From Lentinus brumalis (Eukaryota > Basidiomycota > Agaricomycetes > Polyporales > Polyporaceae), in assembly GCA_001792895.1 (NCBI GenBank), contig MARA01000013.1, forward strand, positions 310,001 through 374,000: DNA of 64,000 nt. Reading direction: 5' to 3'. Made by a program: the position numbers and the translations under genes. Below the pieces are notes generated by a model. That model worked only from the letters and a program-made list of their open reading frames with translations. It was not told the origin of the DNA and searched no databases. Shown here in pieces: positions 20,881 through 32,510 of the stretch (position 1 is its first letter; the number at the start of each line of letters is the position of its first letter).

Positions 20881-22626
20881 ATGTCCTCCGACGCAGATGC
20901 CGCTGCTGCAACAGTAGCGCTATTCCAGAATTTGTTCGTGCAGGTCGCTCGCCAAGGTTAAAGTTTGCTGACACCGCCGAGCAGCTATACGAACGGCTAC
21001 TGCTACCTGGCAGCCTCGGGTGCGTTCACTGAGCCGTCGCAAGTTCGTCCTCGTCAACCTAACGCGCTCCTCTCACCGTAGTCCTCTTCATATACGACAC
21101 CCTGATCACGCTTGACCGAGAAGTGGCCTGCTTCTGGAACCCTAGGCGAAGCGGAGCGTCACTCTTGTTTTTCGCCAACAAGTGGATTTCTATGACGCTC
21201 TATGTCATGACGGTGTCCGAACACGCGTCCTTCCCATCGAACAAGGTGAGTTCCTAGTCTGCATCGATGCTATGGCCAATCTGACCGGTGTCATCAGTTC
21301 GTGTGCAGCCTCGCGGGGTCCTTGTTACTGCGTTATTCACCTCTAGATCCGCAGATGTTCCTCGTTCGTCATAGCGGCGCAGGCAATGGTGGTTCTGCAG
21401 TTCGTTCCCTGGGCGGGTGAGTCAAGCTTCCAGTCCTCGAGCCACAGCACTTACCTGACACTTGTGATGAGCGTTCTCCGCCCTCCGCGCGTATGTGCTG
21501 AGTAGGAGCCAGCCGCTTGGCCTACTCATTCTCGCTCTGTCTCTAGCCCCGGTAGCTGCGAATTTGGTGAGCGCACCAAGACCTCTTCAATATCCGTCCT
21601 GATACGATATTCCGTATAATTCAGGTTCTTTATGGCTATCAAATCACAGGAGTGACTTTCGCGCCTTTCGGATGCCTCGAGACAGACAGCACAAGTTCTG
21701 CACTCAACTTAAGGTTCGGATCGTCTATCAATCGCGTCTGTTGGTACTAACATTACACAAGGCGTAGGTGGGCGAGTGACTGTATGCAATGGCAGACGCT
21801 CAATCATGGCCCCGCACAGTTGTGTTCGCCTCTCGAGTACCGCCGATCGTCGCCGACGTTCTGCTGATCTACATCACTTGGACAAAGCTAAGGAATTGGG
21901 GCGCGCTAAGGCATATACAACAATCCAAGAGGCTCTCGCTATCGGACATCCTCTTCCGCGGTGGTACGTCTTTCTGCAGCGACATGCTACGTATCGTTAT
22001 GGTCCACACCTTGCCTGACTCCGCGCGCAGGAACTATATATTTCGTGTAAGTACCGTCACTACATAAGTTGATCGGATTTCCGACCCAATCTCGGACACA
22101 TCGTCGGTATCAGACTGATATTCATACTGAACGTCCTGCACGTCATCCTAACGGCGACTGCGGTGAGCGACATGACCTGTCTCGCTCTTCCGATCTTCCC
22201 GTCAGTCTCTCATGTCGCTTCCTAGGTCGCGGGCAATGGCAATACCGGCGAGAGCGTCGTCACCACATTCACAGGCCCGTATGTCTTTCCCCGCCGCCGT
22301 GAGATGCTGCAGTCGAACCAGTCCTCATTGATCCTGGCAGCGTCACGTCGATCCTCGTGTTGCGCTTCCTCCTGGACCTGCAAGAAGCGAACCAGATGGT
22401 CGTCAGACTCGACCCCGACGATCCCTCACGTTCCTCGAGGAATCCATACGACACACCGAGCTTCATCTCATCTCTTGGAGGTTTTGTCAATCCCGATCTT
22501 TCGGCGCGGCCTGCGGATGATGATTCTGAGGTGCACGGTGTCTCGCGTACAGACACCGGGGAGCCCTCGGAGGAAGGCGGGACGCAGGCCTCTCCGCCTG
22601 GTCCTGCGTCCTTGTCCGGGATGTAG
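20881..22626 (+). CDS. DUF6533-type membrane protein (copy B)
   Basis: Start ATG at 20881 (MSSDADAAAATVALFQN); last exon ends with a TAG at 22624-22626. In order: YTNGYCYLAAS; VLFIYDTLITLDREVACFW and SGASLLFFANKWISMTLYVM; CSSFVIAAQAMVVLQFVPWA; AFSALRAYVLSRSQPLGLL and LSLAPVAANL; VLYGYQITGVTFAPFGCLE; VVFASRVPPIVADVLLIYIT and SKRLSLSDILFRGG; LIFILNVLHVILTATA; GNGNTGESVVTTFTGP; then ILVLRFLLDLQEANQMVVRL and TPSFISSLGGFVNPDLSARP, with a Glu/Ser/Pro-rich tail. The gene has about ten short introns and all blocks are open. It is predicted to be an integral membrane protein with about seven hydrophobic helices and a cytosolic-looking acidic tail. The splice between FPSNK and CSSF is uncertain; a micro-exon is likely. 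Function unknown. Confidence 0.88.
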
Positions 22627-23617
22627 TCTGCAGGATGCATCGCAGCTTCCTGTAGTTTGCCTTTTCCCTACGATGTCTCGTCGACTCCACCTTATCGTGT
22701 TCGTCTATTTATCATTTTTCGATGTTGGGTTGCGTTGTTCACGTCGGAAGGTCATATAACAGGTTTGACATATGCCGAGCGATGTAATTCTCTACGGCCT
22801 GGAAGAGGGAGAGCAAGTGACAAGAAGGACATGATAGCTAAGTACGACTTGCTCTCCGTAGGTGGGTGGCCATGAGGGCCGGCCACGTGGGCACGCGGCG
22901 CTCAGCGACCAACGCGTCCCAACTTGAAGCTGATCCAAGCAGTTTCGTCCAGGACTGAGCAGCACCGATCATCATGTACATCCTCTGGCTTCAGCACTTC
23001 GCATCAGCGCCACATCCATGATGTGACCGCTGTTTCTTCCCGCCAAGGCGTGCATCTAAGCCATCCTATCTCCCCCCAGGCTCCGGGTAGGGCCACACCA
23101 AGACCGCGACGGTCTCAGGCGCGACCGCTGCGATCCACGAGGATCTACATCCACCGGAAGCGGCGCTCGTCCCTGGAACCTGCGCATCCGAACACTAGTA
23201 CTGTCACCGTCTCGGACGCCGGCGGCTAAAGGACACATCTTTGCGGTGCATAGCTTGGTGAAAGGTGCGTATCTTCCCGCACCGTCTCCTCGACTGCTGC
23301 TTCTCAGTCAATGCCCATGTGCTAGACCAATGGCGTGTTCGCTGATGCTGGGTTCGGCAGGGACCCTGATGTGCATACCGACTCAGAGTATCCACCTCAT
23401 CACCTCGTGCTCTGAGGCTTTGCTTCGGCCGCCTGCGCATTGCACATGGGCGCAAACTCAGTATCTGTAAGTTCGCGCACCAGTGGTCTGCAGGTATGAC
23501 GTAAGGACCTGAATTATCTGCAGGTTGCGCGGATGGCTACAGCCCAATTGGCTGAACCGTTAGAGTTATGCAGATCCAGCCCACTGTGAGTGTGAGCATA
23601 GGACGCTGCGCACAATT
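22627..23617. other. Intergenic between DUF6533 copies B and C
   Basis: No independent gene seen. From about 23520 on, the sequence resembles the 5' flank of copy B (for example GGCTACAGCCCAATTGGCTG against a very similar stretch near 20585). Confidence 0.45.
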
Positions 23618-23633
23618 CTTCTATCCCCGACGA
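23618..23633 (+). promoter_or_regulatory. 16-bp block shared by DUF6533 copies A, B and C
   Basis: CTTCTATCCCCGACGA, 187 bp upstream of the copy C start; identical to the copy A and copy B blocks. Confidence 0.5.
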
Positions 23634-23737
23634 CGTGATTGGGGCGGCGGATGCGATCGCGTGTGTGTTCCAGGGGCCATTCATCGAGATGGTCAAGAGA
23701 GGGAACGGCCAATCTTGAGGCCGGCTCAGCCGCTCCA

Positions 23738-23743
23738 TATAAG
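23738..23743 (+). promoter_or_regulatory. TATA box for DUF6533 copy C
   Basis: TATAAG, about 78-83 bp upstream of the ATG at 23821. Confidence 0.45.
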
Positions 23744-23820
23744 ACCATCGCGTCTTTCGTGCGTGCCATCGCCTTCGTCCCTCCCCTCGGACAATCTCAG
23801 TATCAATCATCGACTCCGGT

Positions 23821-25565
23821 ATGTCCCCCGACGCAGATTACGATGCTGCTTTGGTCGCCCTTTACGACAGCCTGTACGTTGCATACTTCGGACCCGCTCA
23901 TTGCGCGTTCCGCTTGCTGACTTTGTGACCCAGCTACACCCAATCATACTGCGCAGTGGCGACCGCAGGTATTGTCTCTCCTCCGCGATGTCGGCCCTGT
24001 TAGTCTGAGGCTTTCTTCCTCTGCAGTGCTCTTCATGTACGACGCCATCGTCACATTCGATCGAGAAGTGGCATCGTTCTGGACCGCTAAGCGGACTGGA
24101 ACGGCGGTGTTGTACTTCGCGAACAAATGGATTTCCATGGCAGTCTATGTCGCAGTGTTAATCTCGCACGGGTCTATGCTCTCCGACAAGGCAAGCAGTT
24201 CCGTCGGCAGTTTCGTTCCATGTCGAATGTCGAAACTGACCGGAATTTCTTAGAGGTCCGTGCTGAATCACTGGAAGATTGCGGCACTGTTCTGATCATC
24301 CTCTGCAGTTGTTCCTCGTTCCAATTAGCGGCAACTGCATTCGCCGTACTGCAATTCATTCCCTGGGCAGGTATGGCCTCATCCTCAGTCTACGTAGCAT
24401 GGTATCTTATGTGTCTTGCACTAGCCTTCTCCGCCCTGCGTGCATTTGTACTGAGCAGGAGCAAGCCGCTCGGAGTACTTGTTCTCGCTCTGTCCCTTGC
24501 ACCAGTAGGTGCCAATCTAGTACGTGATCCCTTTTCATCGTAACTGTGAACGAGTTCAGAACGGTCCATGACACAGGTTGAATATGGATACCAGCTATCT
24601 GGAGAAACATTCCCGCCATTTGGATGCCTCGGAATCGACAACATAAGTACGGCGGTGGCTATCAGGTTCGGTCTAGTCTCTCGATCTCACGACGTGTCGT
24701 TTGGTACTAACGTATGCCGATTATAGGCGTAGGTTGGATCGTGTTTTGCAGTTAGATATGCAGGCTCATCGGTGCTGCGCAGTTGTTATCATCTCACGAG
24801 CACCGCTCGTCGTCGCCGACGTCCTACTCATCTACGTCACGTGGAGCAAATTGAGGAAATGGAGTTTACTGGGCAGAATTCAACAACGCAAGAGCCCTTC
24901 GCTTTCGGACGTCCTCTTTCGTGGTGGTCTGTATCTATCGCAATGCTGGAATAGATGTGTTGGCTAACGCACGGCGTGCGCAGGGATTATATACTTCATG
25001 TATGTCAAGGAACACAGCTGACGTGACGCCTGACGGACCGAGCGATTCACTGCCAGAGTCCTCTTCATCCTGAACGTTCTGCACCTCACGTTCTCACTCG
25101 CTGCGGTAAGCTCCACATGCTATTTTGTTTTACTATGGTTATCCATGCACAGTCTGATTGTGGTCTCGACAGCTTGCAGGCATTCCCGGCGCCGGAGCTA
25201 GTGAGCTCACCTTGTTCACCGCCCCGTAGGCTTGCCACTATCCTTGAACCGCAATTTTCCACTCACCATTACTCTGTATTTTTAGCATCACGGCCATCAT
25301 CGTGTCGCGCTTCTTCCTTGAGCTGCAGGAAGCGAGCCGGATGGATGTCAGGCTCGACCTCTCCGATTCCGCGAGGACCTATGCACACGACACCACGCCA
25401 AGCTTTATCTCGTCACTCGGAGGTTTCGTCGATCCGGGCCGTTCCACGTGGTCGAATGAGGAAGACTCGGAGCTCGAGTTACACGTCTACTCGCGGTCCA
25501 ACAGGGAAAAGGAAGACGGGATACAGTACTCTTGTACTTCGGCGTCCTCCTCGCCTACGACATAG
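23821..25565 (+). CDS. DUF6533-type membrane protein (copy C)
   Basis: ATG at 23821 (MSPDADYDAALVALYDSL), stop at 25565. Blocks: YTQSYCAVATAG; VLFMYDAIVTFDREVASFW and GTAVLYFANKWISMAVYVAV; CSSFQLAATAFAVLQFIPWA; AFSALRAFVLSRSKPLGVLV and SLAPVGANL; VEYGYQLSGETFPPFGCLG; VVIISRAPLVVADVLLIYVT and RKSPSLSDVLFRGG; VLFILNVLHLTFSLAA; AIIVSRFFLELQEASRMDVR; PSFISSLGGFVDPGRSTWSN, followed by an acidic tail. Same direction as copies B and D, about 1.2 kb after B, and intron positions correspond. The gene appears intact. The tail and the segment LDLSDSARTYAHDTTPS differ from the usual DPDDPLHSSRNAYD-type sequence, so this copy is more diverged in its C-terminal region. Membrane-localised by prediction; function unknown. 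Confidence 0.87.
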
Positions 25566-26708
25566 GCTTCGTCTGCTGGCAGTGTGTTCCTGCCTCTCAC
25601 TAGCGTGTGTCGTGTCCGCAATCACCGCTATATCTTCTGCGCCCTGATGTCTTTCTTGAGCCACAGTAACAACTGAACCATGGCCTATGTATTTGTGTGG
25701 ACCACTGAGGTGTACTCGTACTTGAATATACATTCGAAAACACTATCGGCAAGTTGGTCGAAGACGCTTTCAAACCGCTGTCATTGTAGCTCGCCATCAT
25801 GCCCTCGGCCGTCGATGAGGCCTTCCGATATGGTTCGCTCTGGCCCGGTACTACGATCTCCGCCGGATCGCAAGCTTGATCGGTCTCTGCAAGTCTGGAG
25901 AAAGCCTTGGGCTGCGAAGCGAGTTCAAGATGTCGGGATCACTAGAGACGGCGGGTCGAGGATCGGAGCCCAGGTGGGGATGTAGCCAACACGTCCGTCT
26001 TCTCGTGAGACTCCCATATGCATCCCCACTGCTCAGCGCTCAGCCATGACACCTCACACCTCACACGCCACCGAATGTCACAGGGCAGCGGTCTCCTGTA
26101 CCATCCATGCGATTTGCGGCTGCCGGTAGCCACACATCCGATTCTGAGCTCGTCCAGGGCTGTCATCGTCAACGCCAACCTCGGAGCCCTTCGAGGGTCC
26201 CGCGCACAGCCTGCGCACTGTGCTGCTCGGTAGTGCGGCGGAGACATGTGCTTGGATCTTCCGCGCAATTCTAGGTAAGCTCTCTTTTGGATGACTCGCA
26301 AATGGGCGATTCACTTACTAAGTTACTGTTCGCCTGCATCTGGAAGCGCGTTGGCAACTTGGCCATGAGTGCATAAAGTTGTGCTCGAGTCCTGCCTCAG
26401 CCTGTACATGTCATGTAGGCTCAGAACGTTGACCGAGTACGTTGGGTAGACGTTACTGAACTCTCAATTCCCAGATTGGTCCATTTACTACTGCAGATGG
26501 GAAATCGAGTCACCCGGAGCAATCAACTGCAGTGTGCGCCGCAGCGTGGCTTAGCTCGCCGCACAGCACTAGTCGACGTGACCTGGTCGGGCGTTGTTCG
26601 GATGCAGTGAAGCGCACAAGTACTGGTTCTCGGTATAACTAAGCCCTTCGCACCACGAAGGTCATCCCTCACCCGGGGCGACGTCAGGGTGATCCCTCAC
26701 ATTCGAAC
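25566..26708. other. Intergenic between DUF6533 copies C and D
   Basis: No gene seen. A TATAAC at 26634-26639 is suitably placed for copy D. The 16-bp block found upstream of A, B and C is absent. Confidence 0.45.
26634..26639 (+). promoter_or_regulatory. Possible TATA box for DUF6533 copy D
   Basis: TATAAC, about 70-75 bp upstream of the ATG at 26709, matching the spacing at copies B and C. Confidence 0.35.
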
Positions 26709-28433
26709 ATGCTCTCCGAGGCTGGCGCAAGTCCTGCAATCGTGGCTCTATTCGACAAGCTGTACGTCCTGCATCAGTACTAGGGTACACATCACAGAAC
26801 GCTTAATAACGCTGTCGAAAAGCTACCCAGCGGAATACTGCGAAATGGCAACCTCGGGTGCGTTTGATCCTCTGCGAGCTCACCGTGCCAAACTCACACT
26901 TCTTCTTGCCATAGCTCTCTTCATCTACGAATCTATCGTCACATTTGACCGAGAAGTTGCACACTTCTGGACCGCAAAGCGCACCGGGGCGTCGCTCCTG
27001 TTCTTCGCGAACAAATGGATCTCAATCATATTCTATGTCATGCTGTTGGGCCAATTCTCGTACTTCCCTTCGGACAAGGTGGGCAATTTGAGCCTCAGTC
27101 TGCGCCGTTACGATACCTAATCAAAAATCAGAGGTGCGTGTACAGCTTCATAGAGTGCAGAGTATGGCCGATTGACAACTGAAGTCCGCAGTTGCACCAC
27201 GTTTGAGATGGCGGAAGATGTGTTCTTGTTAATGCAATTCCTTCCCGTTGCGGGTGAGTCGTCTTCCAGTCCACGGATGATACTGTTCACCTGATGCGCT
27301 TTCAATGAGCCTTCTCTTCCCTCCGTGCATTCGTACTAAGCAGAAACATGCTTCTCGGATTACTCGTTCTCGCTTTGAATCTGGCGCCAGTAGGGTCCAA
27401 TATGGTGAGCGGCGAGGATCGAGTCCTGAGTCAACAGAGCATGATGGACACAATGCTGATTTCTGCGCAGCTCACGTATGTCTATGGAGTATCGGGAAGA
27501 ACTTTTCGGCAATTCCGATGCATCAAGGCAGACCACACGACTGCGGCAGAGTCCATAAGGTGCGCTCTTGTGATATTATCGTGTATCAGTTAGTACTGAC
27601 ATTGTGTAAGGCGTAGGTGTGCTAGTGCTCCACTGCGAGACCCCACGCTCATATGAAGAACCCGACAGTCGTGCTCATATCTCGTGTTCCACTGATTGTT
27701 GCAGACTGCCTGCTCATCTACGTCACCTGGACGAAGCTAAGCAGCCGGCATGCCATGAACGATGTTCGACGGTCCAAGAGAGTGTCGCTTTCGGATGTCC
27801 TCCTTCGCGACGGTACGCGTCTCAACACACTGTTCATAGACGTCCCCGTGGCTGACGGTCCGGTGTGCACCTCCGAAGGAACGGTGTACTTTGTGTACGT
27901 GGTGAATGCTAGTAGCGAAGGTATGCGATATAGCTGACAGAACTGCTCTATACCATCAGGGTCATGTTCGTTCTGAACGTCCTCCACCTCACCTTCTCGC
28001 TCACCGGTGTAAGCTGCTGGTCTTATCGCTTCATTCTGTCTACGTGACTAATGTCTCGCCCGATAGATGGCGCAGACTGCTTCCGCGAAGGGCAGTTACA
28101 TGACCATATTTACCGGCTCGTATGTGTCTCGCCAGAGCGTCTCAGGCTCTCTTCTGACTATGTTTACCCACTTTTCCCAGCCTCACGGCGATCATTATCT
28201 CGCGCTTCCTCCTGGATCTCCAGGAAGCCAACCAGATGGTCGTCAGGCTCGACAACGATGATCCATTGCATTCCTCAAGGAACGCTTACGACAGCACACC
28301 GAGCTTCATCTCCTCCCTCGGAGCTTTCATCAATCCGGACATGCCGGCGCCGTCGGACGATGATTCTGAGTTGCACGGAGGCTCTGACGTGGAGGTCCAG
28401 GAGGTGACTGCTGTATCCTCCTCTTCTGCTTAG
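26709..28433 (+). CDS. DUF6533-type membrane protein (copy D)
   Basis: ATG at 26709 (MLSEAGASPAIVALFDK), which lacks the usual MSSDA start; stop at 28433. Blocks: YPAEYCEMATSG; LFIYESIVTFDREVAHFW and GASLLFFANKWISIIFYVML; CTTFEMAEDVFLLMQFLPVA; AFSSLRAFVLSRNMLLGLL and LNLAPVGSNM; a strongly diverged loop (VYGVSGRTFRQFRCIKAD); VVLISRVPLIVADCLLIYVT and SKRVSLSDVLLRDG; TVYFVYVVN; VMFVLNVLHLTFSLTGV; AIIISRFLLDLQEANQMVVR; PSFISSLGAFINPDMPAPSD. The loop normally written PPFGCL is replaced by RQFRCI, so this copy is under different constraint or drifting. Otherwise the frames are open and splice sites are present. Last of three tandem plus-strand copies; function unknown. Confidence 0.85.
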
Positions 28434-29051
28434 TCTGTTACGGCCTCTCGCAGGCCGATGCTCTAGCCTCGTACTTGCATGCATTGTTTGCACATCCACA
28501 TTTGCCTCCTTGTTGGATTGCCTTTCTGAATCTCGTAGTTCGGAACCCATTGACCCATCGCTCATGTGCATCACTGTTGGTCATTCTGGCCGTCATAGCT
28601 AGTTCATCCGTATGGTAATCTTCCTACGGCTGTCCCAGGACTTCCAACCATCAGCGTGGGCCGAATCAACAGGCCATCAAATCGAGCCTGCCGCCCGGTC
28701 GGGTCGGCCGCCGTTGTGATGCTCTCCACCGCTGTGCTACTGGAGCGTACATGGCCGTGATGATCGTGATGCAGCAAAGACGGTGGTTAGCCGGGAAGAG
28801 CAGCGGCTTAATTCCAGTTGGACTTGACGATTCGGGGCGAGTACGGGCTTAGGCAGGTCCGACGACGACGACGCCGCCGCACTTATATTTGACCAACCAC
28901 CGAATAATATCGCATTCCCCACATGCAGTCACGATACTTTGACTATTAGGCCACTGGTGGTCGATGCGGTACAAGGTACAGCCAAAACGTTACTATGAGT
29001 CAATGGTGAGTATTGATATACTAGTAATGTTCAGCATAGCGATAGGCGATT
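28434..29051. other. Intergenic
   Basis: Nothing recognised. It separates the 3' end of copy D from the 3' end of a convergent minus-strand gene. Confidence 0.45.
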
Positions 29052-29790
29052 CTATTCGTGTAGAGTTCGATCAGTATGGCTGGTAGACTCAGATAGACCT
29101 GAGAGCCTATGCCCGCTGGTCGTTCGGTTGAAGCTGATCGAACGAATGGGCGCTGAGGATGCGGACGATTCGCCGCCCTTGCCCGTGATGGCCGTAACGT
29201 CAGAGCTCAGGTTACTCCGCGTTCTCGGCGAACGCCGACTTGTCACCTCGTTATCATCCGAGAAGCACAGCCAGCAGCAGAGGAATGGCATGCACAGGAC
29301 GTCTGTAGTGTGTCATCAGCTGTGTGGCACCCCCCTGCGCAGGACGACGTACTGATAATTGCACCGATCACTATGGAGACGATGTCGCAGGCCGTGCCCA
29401 CGACTGCGAGTACAACGTACGCGACGCAGCCGAGAAGTGCCACTGGGGCCACTATGCAAGGCAAATCGTCAGTTGACTAGGGGACGGCGAACCACCAATC
29501 GCGCCTACGCACGAAGGATTGCTGAGAATACAGATCTGCGTCGCACCAATAAGTATGGAGAAACATCGATGTGTAAGATACTCACCCCATGATAATAAGT
29601 ATGAGTGCCGATAGTTCAACGAGTGTAACGGGCCTTGCGATGGTGAATTGTAGCGGTTAGGAGCGGGGAGGATATGGCGAAGAAAGACGAGGGTGCTCAC
29701 AATATATAGCCCTCCGATCGAAGTAACAACCTGGCGGATGCTCCGTAACATGGTGCCAATACGGCCCATTGTGTGGAACGGCTCGATCAT
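29052..29790 (-). CDS. Small hydrophobic membrane protein, gene model uncertain
   Basis: The confident part is the 3' half on the minus strand. One exon encodes APVALLGCVAYVVLAVVGTA and DIVSIVIGAIIS (one or two membrane helices, about 29446-29351). It is followed by an intron (GT at about 29350) and a last exon VLCMPFLCCWLCFSDDNEVT, then a Ser/Arg/Thr-rich tail (RTRSNLSSDVTAITGKGG) to the TAG at 29052. Just upstream lies a short exon-like piece PVTLVELSALILIIMG with a GT donor. A Met-started piece at 29790 (MIEPFHTMGRIGTMLRSIRQ) may be exon 1, but the join is not in phase, so the 5' end is unresolved. Cys-rich helices with a disordered tail suggest a membrane-anchored protein of unknown function. 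Confidence 0.45.
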
Positions 29791-31311
29791 GATCGACGCA
29801 TTTCCCGCGCTCCTCCGGATGCGACAATGCGTCGTCCCCTATTATCCTGCGGGCCAATGCTTGCCAAGCGTTCTTTGAGGAGGAATAATAGCTTGGCGAC
29901 GAAACTTGGTCTAAGAATGCACATTCCATTGTCCACGGTGGTCGTGACAACTGGCTCAAACTTGAGTCGCAGGAGGCGTGGTTCCCACCTGGGCGCGGGG
30001 CCGACTGAAATGCGGCTCCCGAGCTCTTCCGACATAAGTTGGGTAGTCGAGGTTCGGCGCCGTCCTGAAGGCTAGTAACTACATAGGAGGTTGCGGTCGT
30101 CGCGGTTATGTGGCGGTGCATGGCGTCCACCGACGTCACGGAGGCGGCGGCGAGTCGACCGAGCCTGCAGTTGGCTGGGAGTAAGACTCTGGACGTGCGG
30201 AGATCTTCCGCGTCCTGAAGCTGAAGGTTCAGCGGGAGGCTGTAATCGAAGGCAGGCGGCCGCGATTCATCATGATCCGTTAGTTAATGGGCTCGCAGTA
30301 GGTGTGATGAGTACCTGCTGCGCGAGTGAGCCTGGGGAATGTGTGTGTAGAAACGCAGAGGGGCATGATTCACCGGTCATCAGCGGCATGAGTTGGTTTT
30401 GTGATTGTCGGCCCTCAGGACAAGAAGGACGCGACCAGGCAAGCCGCAAGCCGCAAGCGACATGTGCGCGCGTGAGCCCTCTGAGCCATTATCGGCATGC
30501 TGCCATCGGTACCTCTTTCGCTCGTCTCTCCAGTCGTCCAGTAGATGTACTGGTTGCTGCGCCATGGCGATCAGAGCCGCGGGTCGACCGCACAGCGTGA
30601 ATCAAAGTGCAGTTGCAGTGTCTCTGGTTAGGTCTGTAAATCAGCATCAACGTGGTTCGCCATAAGCGGGTAGAGTACAGTGAGGACTGACATGAACATG
30701 AACTCGGAAAAGTTGTTTCCTGGCGCGTCCAGCGTCGTCTGCTCGCTGCTAAGTCTACGGATACGCGGAGGACGAACTCAGTGAGTGGGTTGGGCAAGGA
30801 CCGGCGGAGCCGGTCGCGGACGCAGCGCGAGTCGAGCCGCTGGGTGGGCGGGCTCGCTTGCGCTGCGATTTTCATACTGAGTTCGTACCTTCGGTACGCC
30901 CGAGGACGGCAGCTAGGCGGGCTCGGGCGGAGCCTCGCAAGCGAGAAGGGCGTGGTGGGTGGGGCAAAAATGAGACTGGTAGAGTAAAACTAGCAGCAGG
31001 TAATACGCTAAAACGAGACGGACGGTTCGTCGAGTTTCCGATGTGATGATGGAGGACGGACGAGGAAAACTTAGCGCGCTCGTCTGCTCCGCTGGACGCT
31101 GGGCGCCTGCCTCGCGGGCTCGGCCGGGCCCTACACTAATAGACTCGGAAGCCAGCGCCAAGAGATGGTAGCTGGACGCCCCGTCGGCCGACCTTGGCCA
31201 CGTGGCGCCACTACGGCGTGAACCTCTCAGTGTCGTGTACGCCATCGTGCGCGATCTATGTAGTAAGCAGGACGAAGTACTGAGAACTCGGTCTGCTTTG
31301 GTCTGGTGTAC
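29791..31311. other. Intergenic with a GC-rich palindromic cluster
   Basis: No gene supported. 30800-30950 is very GC-rich and contains inverted repeats: CGCAGCGC (30821-30828) with GCGCTGCG (30860-30867), CCGGCGGAGCCGG at 30801-30813, and CGTACC-TTC-GGTACG at 30884-30898. Confidence 0.4.
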
Positions 31312-31318
31312 CATGAGC

Positions 31319-31355
31319 CCCAGTGAGAGTAGCTCGGTTTTGCAACGTTTTGGAC
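31319..31355 (+). repeat. Left terminal inverted repeat of the 1.2-kb element
   Basis: 37 nt, identical to the reverse complement of 32467-32503. Confidence 0.8.
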
Positions 31356-32466
31356 GGTTTTGCTCCACCGGGAACGAGAGCAAACGGCCGAAATCCAGGG
31401 CAAACTAATATTGGCCGGAGGGAACAAATATTTGCGTTTTGTAGGCATCTCTAACGATTGCAGACATTTCGATTGGTTTTGGGAACAAGGCATGTATTCA
31501 GAAACGTTCGGAAACTACAAATTAGTTCTCCGTCGATCTCCGAATCCCCTGGGTTCCTCGCCCGCTCCCACTGCCCAGATCTGCGCGCGACGCGCTCCCA
31601 TCCACTGTCCACCTGCGCGAGTCGCGACATGCCCGCTGCCCGCTGCCCGCCCCTCCCGTCCTTGCCTGCCAACTGCGCTCGAACCTCGCCGACACGTACC
31701 TGACACAATCTCCCATACGCAACGCCGCACCTTGCATGTCCGGCGAGTCCGCACACCGTACATACGCGCCCGCCACGGTCTATATGGCGACCACTCACCT
31801 AAGGACGCACCCGAGGCCAAGGTCCCCTGTATGGCTCGTATCATGAAGGTCTACTCAAGCGCATGGCGTCAGTATTGCAAAGGATATGCAGCGCATGACG
31901 CACGTACGTACTGGTCATTGTATGCGCGAGCACGGAGGCGAGGTGAGAGTCGGCGGGCCGGTGGTGAAGGTCTCATGCAGAGCCGGAGACTGTTCACCGC
32001 ATGTATGCGCGTTGTTCCCGCAGGGCGGCTAGAGGGTAGTGCACGGCAGCCGGGGAGGATGGTGGACGTAGAGGAAGAGAGACACTGTGCATGCACAGAC
32101 ATTTCGGACCCGTCTAAGTACGTCCCGAGACGAGTGGATGACGTAAGGGAACGTATTTGAGTGCGAACGCAGCGAGACGAGAGAGTTGCGAGAGAGACGC
32201 AGTCATGCCATACATGTCAACGCATCGTCCTACAAGTAAATATACCGTGGGCGTACGTGGCGGGTTCACTTATATATCGCTTGCTTTTAGTATGCGGTAT
32301 CGTCGACGAACTCACGCGCACGCGGATAAGTAGGACCAGGCTAATCTACGACGACAACGTTGGCCAGATCGGGTTCGAGGCATCCCAGATTGGGAACATT
32401 CGCGACGAATATGCGCCACTGAACTTGACAGAACGTCCGAAAACCTGGAGAGAACCTGCGCAAACT

Positions 32467-32503
32467 GTCCAAAACGTTGCAAAACCGAGCTACTCTCACT
32501 GGG
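32467..32503 (-). repeat. Right terminal inverted repeat of the 1.2-kb element
   Basis: 37 nt, identical to the reverse complement of 31319-31355. Flanked on the right by the CATGAGC duplication. Confidence 0.8.
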
Positions 32504-32510
32504 CATGAGC

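Larger units (their letters stand above)
31319..32503. mobile_element. Non-autonomous DNA transposon-like element with 37-bp TIRs
   Basis: A 1185-bp block bounded by inverted repeats whose outermost 37 nt are identical. They begin CCCAGTGAGAGTAGCTCGG and continue with TTTTGCAACG and TTTTGGAC. It is flanked by a 7-bp direct repeat CATGAGC (31312-31318 and 32504-32510), consistent with a target-site duplication. Inside is a 266-codon plus-strand frame (31360-32160), but it is Arg/Pro/Ala-rich and shows no transposase catalytic motif, so the element is judged non-autonomous. The CAGTG core near the end recalls hAT ends, but hAT elements make 8-bp duplications, so the superfamily is left open. 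The sharp ends and perfect flanking repeat suggest a fairly recent insertion. Confidence 0.75.

Noticed and set aside
29791..30139. 160-codon minus-strand frame upstream of the small membrane-protein gene as its N-terminus
   Set aside because: It does not join in phase to the hydrophobic exons and shows no recognisable sequence.
31360..32160. 266-codon open frame inside the 1.2-kb element, as a possible transposase
   Set aside because: The translation is dominated by Arg, Pro, Ala and Ser, has no DDE-type or RNase H-like motif, and the frame is open mainly because the DNA is GC-rich.
32368..32390. GGGTTCGAGGC resembling a tRNA T-arm
   Set aside because: No matching acceptor, D-arm or anticodon arm could be drawn around it.
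31319..32503. Assigning the 1.2-kb element to the hAT superfamily
   Set aside because: The CAGTG-like end fits, but the flanking duplication is 7 bp and no 8-bp match exists at either possible boundary.
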